Below, piece by piece: positions 54,019 to 62,937 of a stretch of 64,000 bases of DNA. Position numbers and translations under genes: made by a program. This stretch comes from Microbispora sp. H11081. GTDB taxonomy: Bacteria > Actinomycetota > Actinomycetes > Streptosporangiales > Streptosporangiaceae. The DNA is taken from the NCBI RefSeq assembly GCF_012999535.1, contig NZ_JABBWV010000005.1, positions 248,001 through 312,000 of the forward strand, given 5' to 3'. Position 1 is the first letter of the stretch; each line of letters starts with the position of its first letter. Under the pieces are notes generated by a model. That model did no database searches. It was not told the origin of the DNA and worked only from the letters and a program-made list of their open reading frames with translations.

Positions 54019-54678
54019 TCAGGAATCGGAGTAGACCAGGCCGGCCTCGTAGGCGACGATCGCGGCCTGGACGCGGTTGTCCAGGCCGAGCCGCAGCAGG
54101 ATCGCGCTGACGTGGGACTTGACGGTGCCCTCGGAGAGGAAGAGCTCGCGGCCGACGTCCTGGTTGGACATTCCGCGGCCGACGAGGGCGAGCACCTCGC
54201 GCTCCCGCGGGGTCAGGGTCTCGACCTGCCTGCGCGCGGTGGCCGCCCTGGCGAGCCGGCCGCCACTCAGCCGCGTGATGACCTTGTGCGCGATCCTCGG
54301 CGACAGGTACGCCGCGCCACCGGCGACCGCCCGCACCCCGATGATCAGCTCGCGCGGGTCGGCGGCCTTGAGCAGGAACCCGGCGGCTCCCTCGGCGAGG
54401 GCCCGGGAGACGTACTCGTCCTCGTCGAACGTGGTCAGCATGATGATCGCGACCTCGGGAGCGGCGGCGCGCAGCTCGGCCACGGCCGCCAGGCCGTCGA
54501 GCCGGGGCATGCGGATGTCGAGAAGCACGACGTGTGGCCGGTGCGCGAGCACCAGTTCGATCGCCTCGTGCCCGTCGGCGGCCTCGGCCACCACCGTGAT
54601 CTCCGGATCGGTGGTGAGGATCGACCTCACACCCACCCTGATCATGGCCTCGTCGTCGGCCAGCACCACGCGGATCAC
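54019..54678 (-). CDS. NarL/LuxR-type response regulator
   Basis: A 219-residue regulator: receiver with D54 in VVLLDIRMPRLDG and C-terminal LuxR HTH (LTPREREVLALVGRGMSNQD; LSEGTVKSHVSAIL). Its ATG overlaps the stop of the kinase gene (ATGA), so it is the partner of that kinase. Targets are unknown; the upstream serine hydrolase in the same operon may be linked to its signal. Confidence 0.93.
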   Translation of the reverse strand: MIRVVLADDEAMIRVGVRSILTTDPEITVVAEAADGHEAIELVLAHRPHVVLLDIRMPRLDGLAAVAELRAAAPEVAIIMLTTFDEDEYVSRALAEGAAGFLLKAADPRELIIGVRAVAGGAAYLSPRIAHKVITRLSGGRLARAATARRQVETLTPREREVLALVGRGMSNQDVGRELFLSEGTVKSHVSAILLRLGLDNRVQAAIVAYEAGLVYSDS

Positions 54679-55754
54679 CGGCGCACCTCGATCTTCCCTC
54701 GCCCTTCGCCGCCACCCCGGCCGGGGCCTTCCTCGGGGCTTTTCTCGTGGCCGGCTTCCTCAGGGCCGGCTTCCTCGGGGCGGCTCGGGAAGCGGGCCGT
54801 GACGGCGAACCCGTCGTCCTGCGGCCCGGCGCGCAGCGTGCCGCCGAGCAGACGCGCCCGCTCGCGCAGACCCGCCAGACCGCTTCCGCCGCCCGCCGGC
54901 CCGGCCACGGCCCCGGCCACGGGGTTGCGGACCGTGACCACGACCGCCTCCGCGCTCCGCTCGATGTGGACGAGCACATCGGCGCCGGGCGCGTGCCGGG
55001 CGGCGTTGGTCAACGACTCCTGCACCACCCGGTGCACGGCCCTGTCCACCAGCGGCGGCAGGCTGCCGCGCGCTCCGTCGTACCGGAGATCCACCGCCAT
55101 CCCGGCGCCGCGCGCCCGGTCCACCAGCGCCTCGACGGTCTCGTCCGGCGGCTCGGTGGGGACCCGGCCCGCGTCGTCCGTGGCGGGGGCGCGCAGCACC
55201 CCGACGGTACGGCGGAGCCGGTCGGTCGCGGTGACCGCGGACTCCCGCAGCCGAGCGGCCGCCTCCCGGTTCCGCCCGATCATGTCGGCGGCCAGTTCGA
55301 GCGCTCCGGCGCGCAGCGCGATCAGCGCGAGTTCGTGGCCGAGCGAGTCGTGCATGTCGGCGGCGATGCGGGCGCGCTCGCGGAGCCTGGCGCGTTCCGC
55401 GATCAACTCCTGTTCGCGTTCGAGCCTGGTGACCCGTTCCAGGCCCGCCCGCACCAGCTCCGCCTGCTGCCGCCGGAAGCGACCGGCCAGCCACGGGAGC
55501 ACCACGAAGATCCCGAGGGCCATCAGCGCGGTCGCGCCGACCCAGAAGTCCGGTACGACGAAGACGGCCCCGGGGATCGCGGCGACGACCAGCACGAGCC
55601 AGTCACGCCGTTCTGGCAGGTGACGTCCGTGGAGATAGGCGGCGAGGGCCAGCATGGCGAACAGCGACTGCCGCCAGGCCGGGACGTGGTCGAGGTGCAG
55701 CCCGTTGACGACGCCGGCCACGGCGATCGCCGCCAGGATCGTACGGTTCCTCAC
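54675..55754 (-). CDS. Histidine kinase (HisKA_3 type)
   Basis: A 359-residue kinase. The N-terminal third has four or five membrane segments (TILAAIAVAGVVNGLHL; FAMLALAAYLHG; WLVLVVAAIPGAVFVV). The DHp domain carries the H-box ADMHDSLGHELALIALRAG, and the ATPase has ESLTNAARHAPG and GSGLAGLRERARLLGG. The C-terminus ends in a Glu/Gly-rich tail. GTG 55754 overlaps the stop of the serine hydrolase gene as GTGA. A longer upstream frame is Arg/Ala-rich and not conserved. Confidence 0.92.
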   Translation of the reverse strand: MRNRTILAAIAVAGVVNGLHLDHVPAWRQSLFAMLALAAYLHGRHLPERRDWLVLVVAAIPGAVFVVPDFWVGATALMALGIFVVLPWLAGRFRRQQAELVRAGLERVTRLEREQELIAERARLRERARIAADMHDSLGHELALIALRAGALELAADMIGRNREAAARLRESAVTATDRLRRTVGVLRAPATDDAGRVPTEPPDETVEALVDRARGAGMAVDLRYDGARGSLPPLVDRAVHRVVQESLTNAARHAPGADVLVHIERSAEAVVVTVRNPVAGAVAGPAGGGSGLAGLRERARLLGGTLRAGPQDDGFAVTARFPSRPEEAGPEEAGHEKSPEEGPGRGGGEGRGKIEVRR

Positions 55755-57205
55755 CGCGACGACACTACCGATCTCAGCTTGAGCAGCCGGAGCAGCCGGA
55801 GCACGGCGGTGACCGCACCCGAGACGGCCGCGACGGCGAACGCGATCGTCAGAGGCGCGGCGAAGTAGGTGAGCTGCGCCCAGGTGACGGTGCGGCCGTT
55901 CATGAGGAACGAGATCAGCGTCGGATACAGCGCGAGCAGCGCGACCGGCAACAGCACCGGGATCACGCGCAGCCCGATCCGCAGGGCGGGACTCCCGGCG
56001 CGCCGGCCCGCCCAGCGGCGCGACCGCAGCGCGCCCAGCACGCCCAGCCCCGCCGCGGCCAGCGTGACCAGGCCGAGGACCAGTTCTGTCCACTGCCGGC
56101 CGCCGCCCGGCATCTCGGGAGTCCTGCCCTGGCTCATCGCCACGAGCCCGGTGAGCACGTCGTAGGTGTCGTCGTAGAGGCCGGCGCTGTTGGTCATGAC
56201 GGCGAAGCCGTATCCCGTGTCAGGAGCGATCGCCTCCACGGCCGTGTACGTGAACAGGTTGCCGGCGTGCGTGAGCAGTTCGGCGCCGTTCACCGTCTCC
56301 CGGCCCCAGCCCATCCCGTAGTCACTCACGCCCGACGAGGTGTGCATGGTCGTCAGGCTCTCCGGCCGCACGATCTGCCTGCCCCGGCCGTTCTGGCTGA
56401 TCAGCCACCTGCCCATGTCGGCCGCGTTGGTGACGACGCCGCCGGAGCCGCCGCCGAAGTCGCGCGGTTCCTGCCGTGGCACCCACGCGTCGAACACCGA
56501 GTTGTATCCCCTGGACGGCGTGACCACCCGGTCGCCGACGGCACTGCCGGTCATCCCGAGAGGCCCGAAGACGCGACGCTTCAGGTATTCGCCGAAGCTC
56601 ATGCCGCCGGCGACCTCGACCAGCCGGGCGGCCACCTCGTAGTTGACGTTGCAGTACGCCCAGCGCGTGCCGGGGTCCGCGGCCAGGGTGCCGGTGCCCA
56701 GCGCGGCCACGTACCCGGAGAGGGTCGTCGCGGACTCCGCCGCGCGGAGGTCGACCGTTCCGTCGGAGATGCCCGACGTCTGGTTCAGCAGGTGCCGCAC
56801 CGTGATGGCGCGGGCTCGCGGGTCGGCCATGCGAAACTCGGGCAGCCGCCGGGCGACGGGCTCGTCCAGCGTGATCCTGCCGTCGTCGACCAGCGTCATG
56901 ACGGCCATGGCGGTGAACGACTTGCTGACCGAGGCGACGCGCATGGGGGTCTCCGCCGTGATCGGGCGGCCCGCCGAGTCGTGACCGTACCCGGCCGCGT
57001 GCACGATCCTGCCGTTGTGGGTGACGACGACGGACATCCCCGGCAGGGCCGTGGATTCCAAGGAGTCAGCGAGATAGGCGTCGATGGCCGCCGCGGACGG
57101 CTCCGCCACCGTGCGGGCCACGGCGGCGGAGGCGGGAGGGGACACGACCAGGGGGAGGACGGCCAGGCATGCTCCCGCTGCCAGGCCGGCGAGTTTCCGT
57201 TTCAT
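55751..57205 (-). CDS. Secreted/membrane-anchored class C beta-lactamase-like serine hydrolase
   Basis: A 484-residue protein with an N-terminal signal peptide (MKRKLAGLAAGACLAVLPLV then SPPASA), a beta-lactamase/D-Ala-D-Ala peptidase fold with SxxK in ASVSKSF, YxN in YCNVNY and HxG in LTHAGN, and a C-terminal membrane region of about four segments. Relatives act on peptidoglycan or esters; true lactamase activity is not implied. It is co-translated with a two-component system, suggesting envelope-stress sensing. Confidence 0.88.
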   Translation of the reverse strand: MKRKLAGLAAGACLAVLPLVVSPPASAAVARTVAEPSAAAIDAYLADSLESTALPGMSVVVTHNGRIVHAAGYGHDSAGRPITAETPMRVASVSKSFTAMAVMTLVDDGRITLDEPVARRLPEFRMADPRARAITVRHLLNQTSGISDGTVDLRAAESATTLSGYVAALGTGTLAADPGTRWAYCNVNYEVAARLVEVAGGMSFGEYLKRRVFGPLGMTGSAVGDRVVTPSRGYNSVFDAWVPRQEPRDFGGGSGGVVTNAADMGRWLISQNGRGRQIVRPESLTTMHTSSGVSDYGMGWGRETVNGAELLTHAGNLFTYTAVEAIAPDTGYGFAVMTNSAGLYDDTYDVLTGLVAMSQGRTPEMPGGGRQWTELVLGLVTLAAAGLGVLGALRSRRWAGRRAGSPALRIGLRVIPVLLPVALLALYPTLISFLMNGRTVTWAQLTYFAAPLTIAFAVAAVSGAVTAVLRLLRLLKLRSVVSSR

Positions 57206-57403
57206 GCGAGAAGACGCTAGGAACCGGGAGCCGGGAAAAGATCCGGCGATCCGCCACGATCACCCCCTACGAAAGTAGTGCCCCTTCGCGTCGCTCACCC
57301 TCAGCCGCGCGGCAGTGGCGAGCGTCACATCGGACGTATGTCACGTATGGGCTCGCCGATTCCATCCAGTGGTCGTCAGCGGCCGATCGAGGAGGCGGAA
57401 GCG

Positions 57404-58618
57404 ATGAGCGCACGGAAAGAAGACGGCGCGGCGGCACACCGGGTGGTGATCCTTGGCGCGGGGTACGCGGGCCTGTCGGCGGCGATTCAGCTCGCGTCGC
57501 GGGTCAGGCGGAGGGACGACGTGCGGGTGACCCTGGTGAACGCGCGGGAGCGGTTCACCGAGCGGCTGCGGCTGCACGTGGCGGCGACCGGGCAGCGGCT
57601 CGACGAGCTGAGCATCCCGGATCTGCTGGAGGGCACGGGCGCGCACTTCGAGCGGGGCCGGGTGACGGAACTGGACGCGGACGCGAAGACCGTGCGCATC
57701 GACGGCACCCGCGTCCTGACCTACGACACCCTGGTGTACGCACTGGGCGGCGTGGCCGACACCACGGCGGTGCCGGGCGCCGGGGAGCACGCGTACGCCC
57801 TGGACGGCGCCAGGGACGCCGAGGCGCTGGCCGGCCGGCTGTCGCGCCTGGGCGGCGGCACGGTGGTGGTCGCCGGCACCGGGCTGACCGGCGTCGAGTC
57901 GGCCGCGGAGATCGCCGAGCGCCACCCGGAGCTGAACGTCGTGCTGCTGGGCCGCACCGAGCCCGGCGCGGCCATGAACCCCAAGGCCAAGGCGTATCTG
58001 CACGCCGCGCTGGAGCGCCTGGGCGTGACCGTGCGCAGCGGGGCCGAGGTGGTGAAGGTGCTGCCCGGCAGTGTCGAACTGGCCTGCACTGTCGAGCTGG
58101 CCGGAGGGGGGAGTGTGGCGGCCGACGTGGTCCTGTGGGCGAGCGGCACGCGGGTGCCGCCGCTGCCGGCCGACGCCGGGCTGACCGTCGACGCACGCGG
58201 CCGCATCGTGACCGACGCCGCGCTGCGCTCGGTCTCCCACCCCGACGTGTACGCCGTGGGCGACGCGGCGGCGATCCGCCAGGGGTACGGTGTCATGCAC
58301 GGCACCTGCCAGGGCGGCATGCCGACCGGTGTGCACGCCGCGGTGTCGATCGTCCGGACGCTGAAGGGCAGGCGGCCCAGGCCGTTCCGCTTCGGCTACT
58401 ATCACACGCCGGTCAGCCTGGGCAGGCACGACGCGGTCGTGCAGTTCACCCACCCCGACGACAGCCCCCGGCGGCTGCACCTGACCGGCCGCCTCGCGGT
58501 CCGATACAAGGAGACCGTGACCGCCTCCCCCTGGCCCACGTGGGGCCGCATGAAGAAGATGCCCGCCTCGGGCGCGTTCTGGCCTCGCGGGGGCCGTTTC
58601 ACCCGGGAGGCGCGGTGA
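57404..58618 (+). CDS. NDH-2-like FAD-dependent oxidoreductase (ECF41 partner)
   Basis: A 404-residue pyridine nucleotide-disulfide oxidoreductase. FAD site VVILGAGYAGLSAA, NAD site VVVAGTGLTGVESA, and the FAD-binding DVYAVGDAAAI. Similar to type II NADH dehydrogenases but without a clear membrane anchor. ATG 57404 follows GGAGG. Its end overlaps the sigma factor gene as GTGA. Oxidoreductases are one of the three enzyme types typically encoded with ECF41 sigma factors. Upstream, GTCACA (57324-57329) and TGTCAC (57339-57344) resemble the -35 TGTCACA of ECF41 promoters. Confidence 0.88.
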   Translation: MSARKEDGAAAHRVVILGAGYAGLSAAIQLASRVRRRDDVRVTLVNARERFTERLRLHVAATGQRLDELSIPDLLEGTGAHFERGRVTELDADAKTVRIDGTRVLTYDTLVYALGGVADTTAVPGAGEHAYALDGARDAEALAGRLSRLGGGTVVVAGTGLTGVESAAEIAERHPELNVVLLGRTEPGAAMNPKAKAYLHAALERLGVTVRSGAEVVKVLPGSVELACTVELAGGGSVAADVVLWASGTRVPPLPADAGLTVDARGRIVTDAALRSVSHPDVYAVGDAAAIRQGYGVMHGTCQGGMPTGVHAAVSIVRTLKGRRPRPFRFGYYHTPVSLGRHDAVVQFTHPDDSPRRLHLTGRLAVRYKETVTASPWPTWGRMKKMPASGAFWPRGGRFTREAR

Positions 58619-59532
58619 CCGAGACCTCCGACCCCGGCCAGCAGGTGTTCGTCCGGCATCGGAACCTGCTGTTCTCGGTGGCCTACCGCATCCTCGGCAC
58701 CGCGGCCGACGCCGAGGACGCGGTCCAGGACGCCTGGATCAGCTGGTCGGCGGCCGACCGCTCGCGGGTGGCCGACCCGAAGGCGTACCTGACGCGGATC
58801 GTGTCGAACGTTGCGCTGGAACGGCTGCGCTCCACGCGGCGCAAGCGTGAGGCCTATGTGGGGCCGTGGCTTCCGGAGCCCGTCCTGACCAGCGGAGACG
58901 CCGCCGAGGCCGTCGTGGACGCCGAGTCGGTGTCGATGGCGATGCTCGTGGTGCTGGAGACGCTCAGCCCGATCGAGCGGGCGGTGTTCGTGCTGCGGGA
59001 GGTCTTCGGCTTCAGCCACGCGGAGATCGCGGAGGCGGTCGGCCGTACGGAGGCCGCGGTGCGGCAGGCCGCGCACCGCGCCCGGGAGCACGTGCGGGCG
59101 CGGCGGCCGCGCTTCGCCGCCGACCGTTCGCGGCAGCGCGCGGTCACCGAGCGCTTCTTCGCCGCCGCGACCGGCGGTGACGTCAACGCGCTGATGGAGT
59201 TGCTCTCTCCCGACGTCACCCTGTGGACGGACGGCGGCGGCAAGGTCCGCCAGGCCATGCGCCCGGTCGTGGGCGCGGCGACGGTGGCCGCCTGGTTCGC
59301 GGCCATCGGCGACGTCGCTTACCAGGGCGTCGAGCCCGCCGACATGGACGCACAGCTCGCCGAGATCAACGGCGGTCCCGGCATCGTCTTCCGCGGTCAG
59401 GGCCGTGTGATCGCCACGGTCACCTTCGACTTCGACGCCGGCGGCCGGATCACCACCATTCACAACGTCGCCAACCCGGACAAACTCCAGGCGATCGCCG
59501 ACGGCACCGCCCGGAGCCTCCGCACGCGGTGA
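58615..59532 (+). CDS. sigJ: ECF41-group sigma factor (SigJ-like)
   Basis: A 305-residue extracytoplasmic sigma factor. Region 2 includes AYRILGTAADAEDAVQDAWI, region 4 GFSHAEIAEAVGRTEAAVRQ. It carries the C-terminal SnoaL-like extension that defines ECF41, with its conserved motifs WLPEP, DGGGK and NPDKL. In this group the extension acts as a built-in regulator instead of an anti-sigma factor. It overlaps the oxidoreductase gene by 4 bases and is convergent with the fhuF-like gene. Confidence 0.93.
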   Translation: MTETSDPGQQVFVRHRNLLFSVAYRILGTAADAEDAVQDAWISWSAADRSRVADPKAYLTRIVSNVALERLRSTRRKREAYVGPWLPEPVLTSGDAAEAVVDAESVSMAMLVVLETLSPIERAVFVLREVFGFSHAEIAEAVGRTEAAVRQAAHRAREHVRARRPRFAADRSRQRAVTERFFAAATGGDVNALMELLSPDVTLWTDGGGKVRQAMRPVVGAATVAAWFAAIGDVAYQGVEPADMDAQLAEINGGPGIVFRGQGRVIATVTFDFDAGGRITTIHNVANPDKLQAIADGTARSLRTR

Positions 59533-59538
59533 GCCCGG

Positions 59539-60246
59539 TCAGCGTACGCAGCAGGTGGAGCAGGGGTCGGCGTCGGGCAGCGTCACCCACAGGCAGCACG
59601 TGCGGCGGCGGTATCCGTCGCCGTCGGGCTCCAGCAGTCCCGCCACCGGCGGCCCGATCTCGGCGAGCAGCCGGGCGACGTCGTCGTACGACCCGAGGGT
59701 GAGCAGCGGATGGGCGAACGCCTCCGCGGTGGACCCCCACAGGGTGCGCTCGCCCACCTTGGTCGCGGCACTGAGGGCTCTGATGATCGGATGCTGGCCT
59801 TCCAGCAGCGCTTCCCTGATGGCAGTCGTGAGGTCGGGGACGACGACGGTGCCCTCGGTCCCGGCCAGCGGGTCGCCGGGCAGCACGGCCACGGTCACCC
59901 GGGACGCCGCCACCGTCACCCCGGCCGCGGACGGCTTGAGCATCGTGTCGGCCAGGCGCATCAGCGGCACCCGGCGGCCGAGACCCCAGCCCAGGGCCAT
60001 CGGCATCGTGTGCCAGTAGCCGTACGTCTTCCACAGCAGCGCCGCCGCCACGTGACGCGGCGCGCTCCAGCGGGCCGCCGTCTCGTCCACCAGCGCGAGC
60101 AGACCCTCGTACGGCTCCCGCACGAGGGACGAGGCGGGGATCCACCCGGGGGAGTCGTCGGCGATCAGCCGGGGCGGGACCCCCAGCACGCCGTCCCGCT
60201 CCGCCGCGAGGCCTTCCAGATGGTCGGAAAGGGCGTCGAGCAGCAC
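59539..60246 (-). CDS. FhuF-like [2Fe-2S] ferric siderophore reductase
   Basis: A 235-residue protein. The C-terminus has the FhuF-type cysteine motif CC-x10-C-x2-C in RRTCCLWVTLPDADPCSTCC, which binds a [2Fe-2S] cluster used to reduce ferric iron in imported siderophores. The body (VAAALLWKTYGYWHTMPMAL; LMRLADTMLK) matches the iron transporter/reductase family. GTG 60246 has AAGGAG 5 bases upstream; GTG 60252 is too close to it. It is the last gene of the siderophore operon. Confidence 0.85.
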   Translation of the reverse strand: MLLDALSDHLEGLAAERDGVLGVPPRLIADDSPGWIPASSLVREPYEGLLALVDETAARWSAPRHVAAALLWKTYGYWHTMPMALGWGLGRRVPLMRLADTMLKPSAAGVTVAASRVTVAVLPGDPLAGTEGTVVVPDLTTAIREALLEGQHPIIRALSAATKVGERTLWGSTAEAFAHPLLTLGSYDDVARLLAEIGPPVAGLLEPDGDGYRRRTCCLWVTLPDADPCSTCCVR

Positions 60247-60260
60247 ACGCACTCCTTGTG

Positions 60261-60842
60261 TCAGCGGTCGTCTCTGGTGAGGAAGCACAGCCGGGCACGC
60301 TTGTCCGGCAGGTCGATCTCGGGCCCGAGGGTGAAGCCGGTACGCACCAAGCGGGCGATCATCTTGTCGTTGCGGGCGTCCGGCTCGGCCACGATCCGGG
60401 TGCGGCCCGGGTCGGAGAACACGTACGCGACGAGCACGGACAGCAGGGCGCCGGTGAAGCCGCGCTCGCCCTCCCCCGCCGCAGGCCCGACGAGCAGGTG
60501 GATCCCGAAGTCGCCCGGCTGGACGTCGTAGCACTCCCCGACCTGGTCGGCCCCCGGCTCGTACGTCTGGAAGAGCGCCACAGGACGGTCGTCGCGGTGG
60601 ACGAGATAGGCGTGGTGGGTGGTGAGGCCGTCGAGATAGCCGTAGATCTCCAGCACTCGCTCGCGGCTCGCGCCGAGCATGCCCCAGAACCGGGCACGCT
60701 CCTCGGTGACCCAGGAGTGGATCAGGCCGGCGTCGGCCTGCGGGTCCACGGGGACGACGCGGACGGCGCCGAAGCCCTCGACGACCTGCTCCCAGACGGC
60801 TTCGCGCCGCGCGGGAGCCGTCGGGCGCGCGTCAGTGGTCAT
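60261..60842 (-). CDS. GNAT acyltransferase of siderophore type (IucB/AlcB-like)
   Basis: A 193-residue acetyltransferase with the conserved siderophore-type core: WVTEERARFWGM near the start, ALFQTYEPGADQVGECYDVQ and GDFGIHLLVGPA. Such enzymes acylate N-hydroxylysine, N-hydroxyornithine or hydroxycadaverine to form hydroxamates. It overlaps the acylase gene by 11 bases and precedes fhuF by 14. The matching hydroxylase and synthetase are not in the window. Confidence 0.85.
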   Translation of the reverse strand: MTTDARPTAPARREAVWEQVVEGFGAVRVVPVDPQADAGLIHSWVTEERARFWGMLGASRERVLEIYGYLDGLTTHHAYLVHRDDRPVALFQTYEPGADQVGECYDVQPGDFGIHLLVGPAAGEGERGFTGALLSVLVAYVFSDPGRTRIVAEPDARNDKMIARLVRTGFTLGPEIDLPDKRARLCFLTRDDR

Positions 60843-62937
60843 GTCGCTCCTCGATGAGCCGGTCCCAGTCCGTGACCACCGGCGCCAGTTCGCCGCGCAG
60901 CCACAGCGGGTGCTGGTCGCGCCGATGGGGGTCGCCGGGCACGCCGCTCGCGCCGAACGGGACGATCCACAGGCTGCCGTCGCGCCGGGCGAGGTCCCAC
61001 ACGTAGCGCGCGGCGGGGCCGCGGGCGCAGTTGTGGGTGACGCCGGGCACGCTCGACGTGGACAGCACGCAGTTGTGGTCGCCGGAAAGACCCGACGCCA
61101 CCTCTTCCGATGCGTCTTCCTGGAGCGGGGGGTGCGGCAGCGCCCGCCATGGGGCGAGCCGGTGCAGGTCGCCCCACCGGACGCCGGTCGTCTCGCCGCG
61201 CGCGGCCACGTCCTCGATCGCCGCCCTGGCCAGGTCCGCGAGTGCCGCCCGGTCCAGGCCGGGCAGGCGGCCGGTCGTCAGCAGGCCCTCCAGCGCGTAC
61301 GCGACGCGGGGGGCGAGCGCGAGCCACGGCCGGAACACCTCGGGGGCCCGCGCGTCCAGTCCCGCGAGGGCGGCCAGGGCGGGATGGGCCGTCAGGCGCC
61401 GCACCACCTCCGCCCGGACGGCGGCGTAGTCCGCCGCGCCGGTGCTGCCGGCGTCCATGCGCCGGTCCCAGCCGAGCAGCCGGTCCCGCAGGCATCCGGC
61501 CTCGGCGCCGAGCCCGTCCAGCCCGGCGAGCAGGTCGAGGAGGGCGCCCGCGTCCGGCAGCAGGGTGTCGGTGTGGACGGCGGCCATGTCCCCCGCCGAC
61601 CAGCGCGGCGACCCGTCGAGCAGGTGGCCGATCCGGGCGGCGCGGTGCGGCGCGGCGAACTCGACGCCGAGCGGCGCGGCGAGCCCTCGCTCGTTGGCCA
61701 TGACCGTGACGCCGGAGACGGCGCGGCGCGGCGTCGGCGCGTACCGGCCGCTCCACTCGTGCCCGGCCTCCCAGGCGGGCACGATCCGCAGGCCGTTGTC
61801 CGGGTGGCGCACCGGCACGACACCGGCGACGCGGTGCAGCAGGCCGCCGCCGGTGTCCGCGGCGAGCACGACGTTGACCGGCTCCGCCCAGCGGTCGAGC
61901 GCCCGGTCGACGTCGGCCACGGTCCTCGCGCGCAGCAGCGCCGGCAGCGCGGCGAACCCCAGGTCGTGGCGCACCCGTGGCGGATATCGCAGGCTCACCG
62001 CCGCTCCGCCGGGGGCTTCTGGCCCGCCGGCGACGACCGGGCCGCGCTCGGTCTCGACGACCTCGGTCTCGACCGGGTCCTCCCCCGCGACCTCGACGAC
62101 CTCGACGTGGGCGGCGCACGGACGCCAGCCGTCCGGGCCGAGCGCCTCGACGCGGCCGTCCACCCGCCGGAGCCGTTCGCGGTAGAGGTCCTGGTAGTCG
62201 GCCATGGCGTTGGTGATCGCCCAGGCGACCGAGCCCGCGTGCCCGAAGTGGGCGATGCCGGGCACGCCGGGCACGGCCAGCCCGACCACGTCGAACTCGG
62301 GACAGGCCAGGCGGATCTGCTGGTAGAAGCCGGGGTCCTCGATGAACCTGTGCGGGTCGCCCGCGATCAGGGCCGAGCCGGTGGCGGTGCGGTCGCCGGG
62401 GACGAGCCAGCCGTTGCTGCCCGAGGTGCCAGGCCCGTCGGCCGCGAACAGCGCGACCGCCTCGGGGCCCAGATGTTCTGTCACCGCGTCGCGCCACAGC
62501 TTCGCCGGGACGTGCGCGAACAGGATGTGGTGGGACAGCCAGATCGCCATCGGCGTCCACGGCTCCCAGCGGCCCGGCGCGATCCCGGCCTCGCCCGGCG
62601 CCGCCCCGCCGAACTCGGCGGTGCGGCGCGCCCCCTCGGGGAGCCCCGCGTTGACGCCGTCCACGTAGGCGCGCACCCACGCCGCCGTGTCGTCGTCCAG
62701 CGCGCGCAGGCAGCGTTGCGCGGTGTCCGCGAGGCGGACCTGGCGGGCGAAGCGGTCCCAGGGCACGGCCTCCGGCCCGAGGACCTCCGCCGACGTGCCG
62801 GTCGCCCTGCGCCGCTCCACCTCGATCTGCCAGGCCCGGTCGAGGGCCGTGACGCGCCCCTGGGCGAAGGCCAGCTCGTACGGGTCGTCCGCACGCAGGT
62901 GGGGGATGCCCCAAGCGTCCCGGTAGAGCCTGCTCAT
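60832..62937 (-). CDS. Penicillin acylase-family Ntn hydrolase
   Basis: A 701-residue precursor that should cut itself into alpha and beta chains at the nucleophile S174 in GTSGSNGWLVPG, becoming the beta-chain N-terminus. The N-terminus (MSRLYRDAWGIPHLRADDPY) is the usual alpha-chain start but has no signal peptide, unlike penicillin G acylase or PvdQ. Other conserved parts: GVPGIAHFGHAGSVAWAITN and SGLSGDHNCVLSTSSVPG. Its ATG overlaps the stop of the ABC ATPase gene (ATGA). Location suggests a role in making or opening a siderophore amide in the cytoplasm. Confidence 0.9.
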   Translation of the reverse strand: MSRLYRDAWGIPHLRADDPYELAFAQGRVTALDRAWQIEVERRRATGTSAEVLGPEAVPWDRFARQVRLADTAQRCLRALDDDTAAWVRAYVDGVNAGLPEGARRTAEFGGAAPGEAGIAPGRWEPWTPMAIWLSHHILFAHVPAKLWRDAVTEHLGPEAVALFAADGPGTSGSNGWLVPGDRTATGSALIAGDPHRFIEDPGFYQQIRLACPEFDVVGLAVPGVPGIAHFGHAGSVAWAITNAMADYQDLYRERLRRVDGRVEALGPDGWRPCAAHVEVVEVAGEDPVETEVVETERGPVVAGGPEAPGGAAVSLRYPPRVRHDLGFAALPALLRARTVADVDRALDRWAEPVNVVLAADTGGGLLHRVAGVVPVRHPDNGLRIVPAWEAGHEWSGRYAPTPRRAVSGVTVMANERGLAAPLGVEFAAPHRAARIGHLLDGSPRWSAGDMAAVHTDTLLPDAGALLDLLAGLDGLGAEAGCLRDRLLGWDRRMDAGSTGAADYAAVRAEVVRRLTAHPALAALAGLDARAPEVFRPWLALAPRVAYALEGLLTTGRLPGLDRAALADLARAAIEDVAARGETTGVRWGDLHRLAPWRALPHPPLQEDASEEVASGLSGDHNCVLSTSSVPGVTHNCARGPAARYVWDLARRDGSLWIVPFGASGVPGDPHRRDQHPLWLRGELAPVVTDWDRLIEERHDH

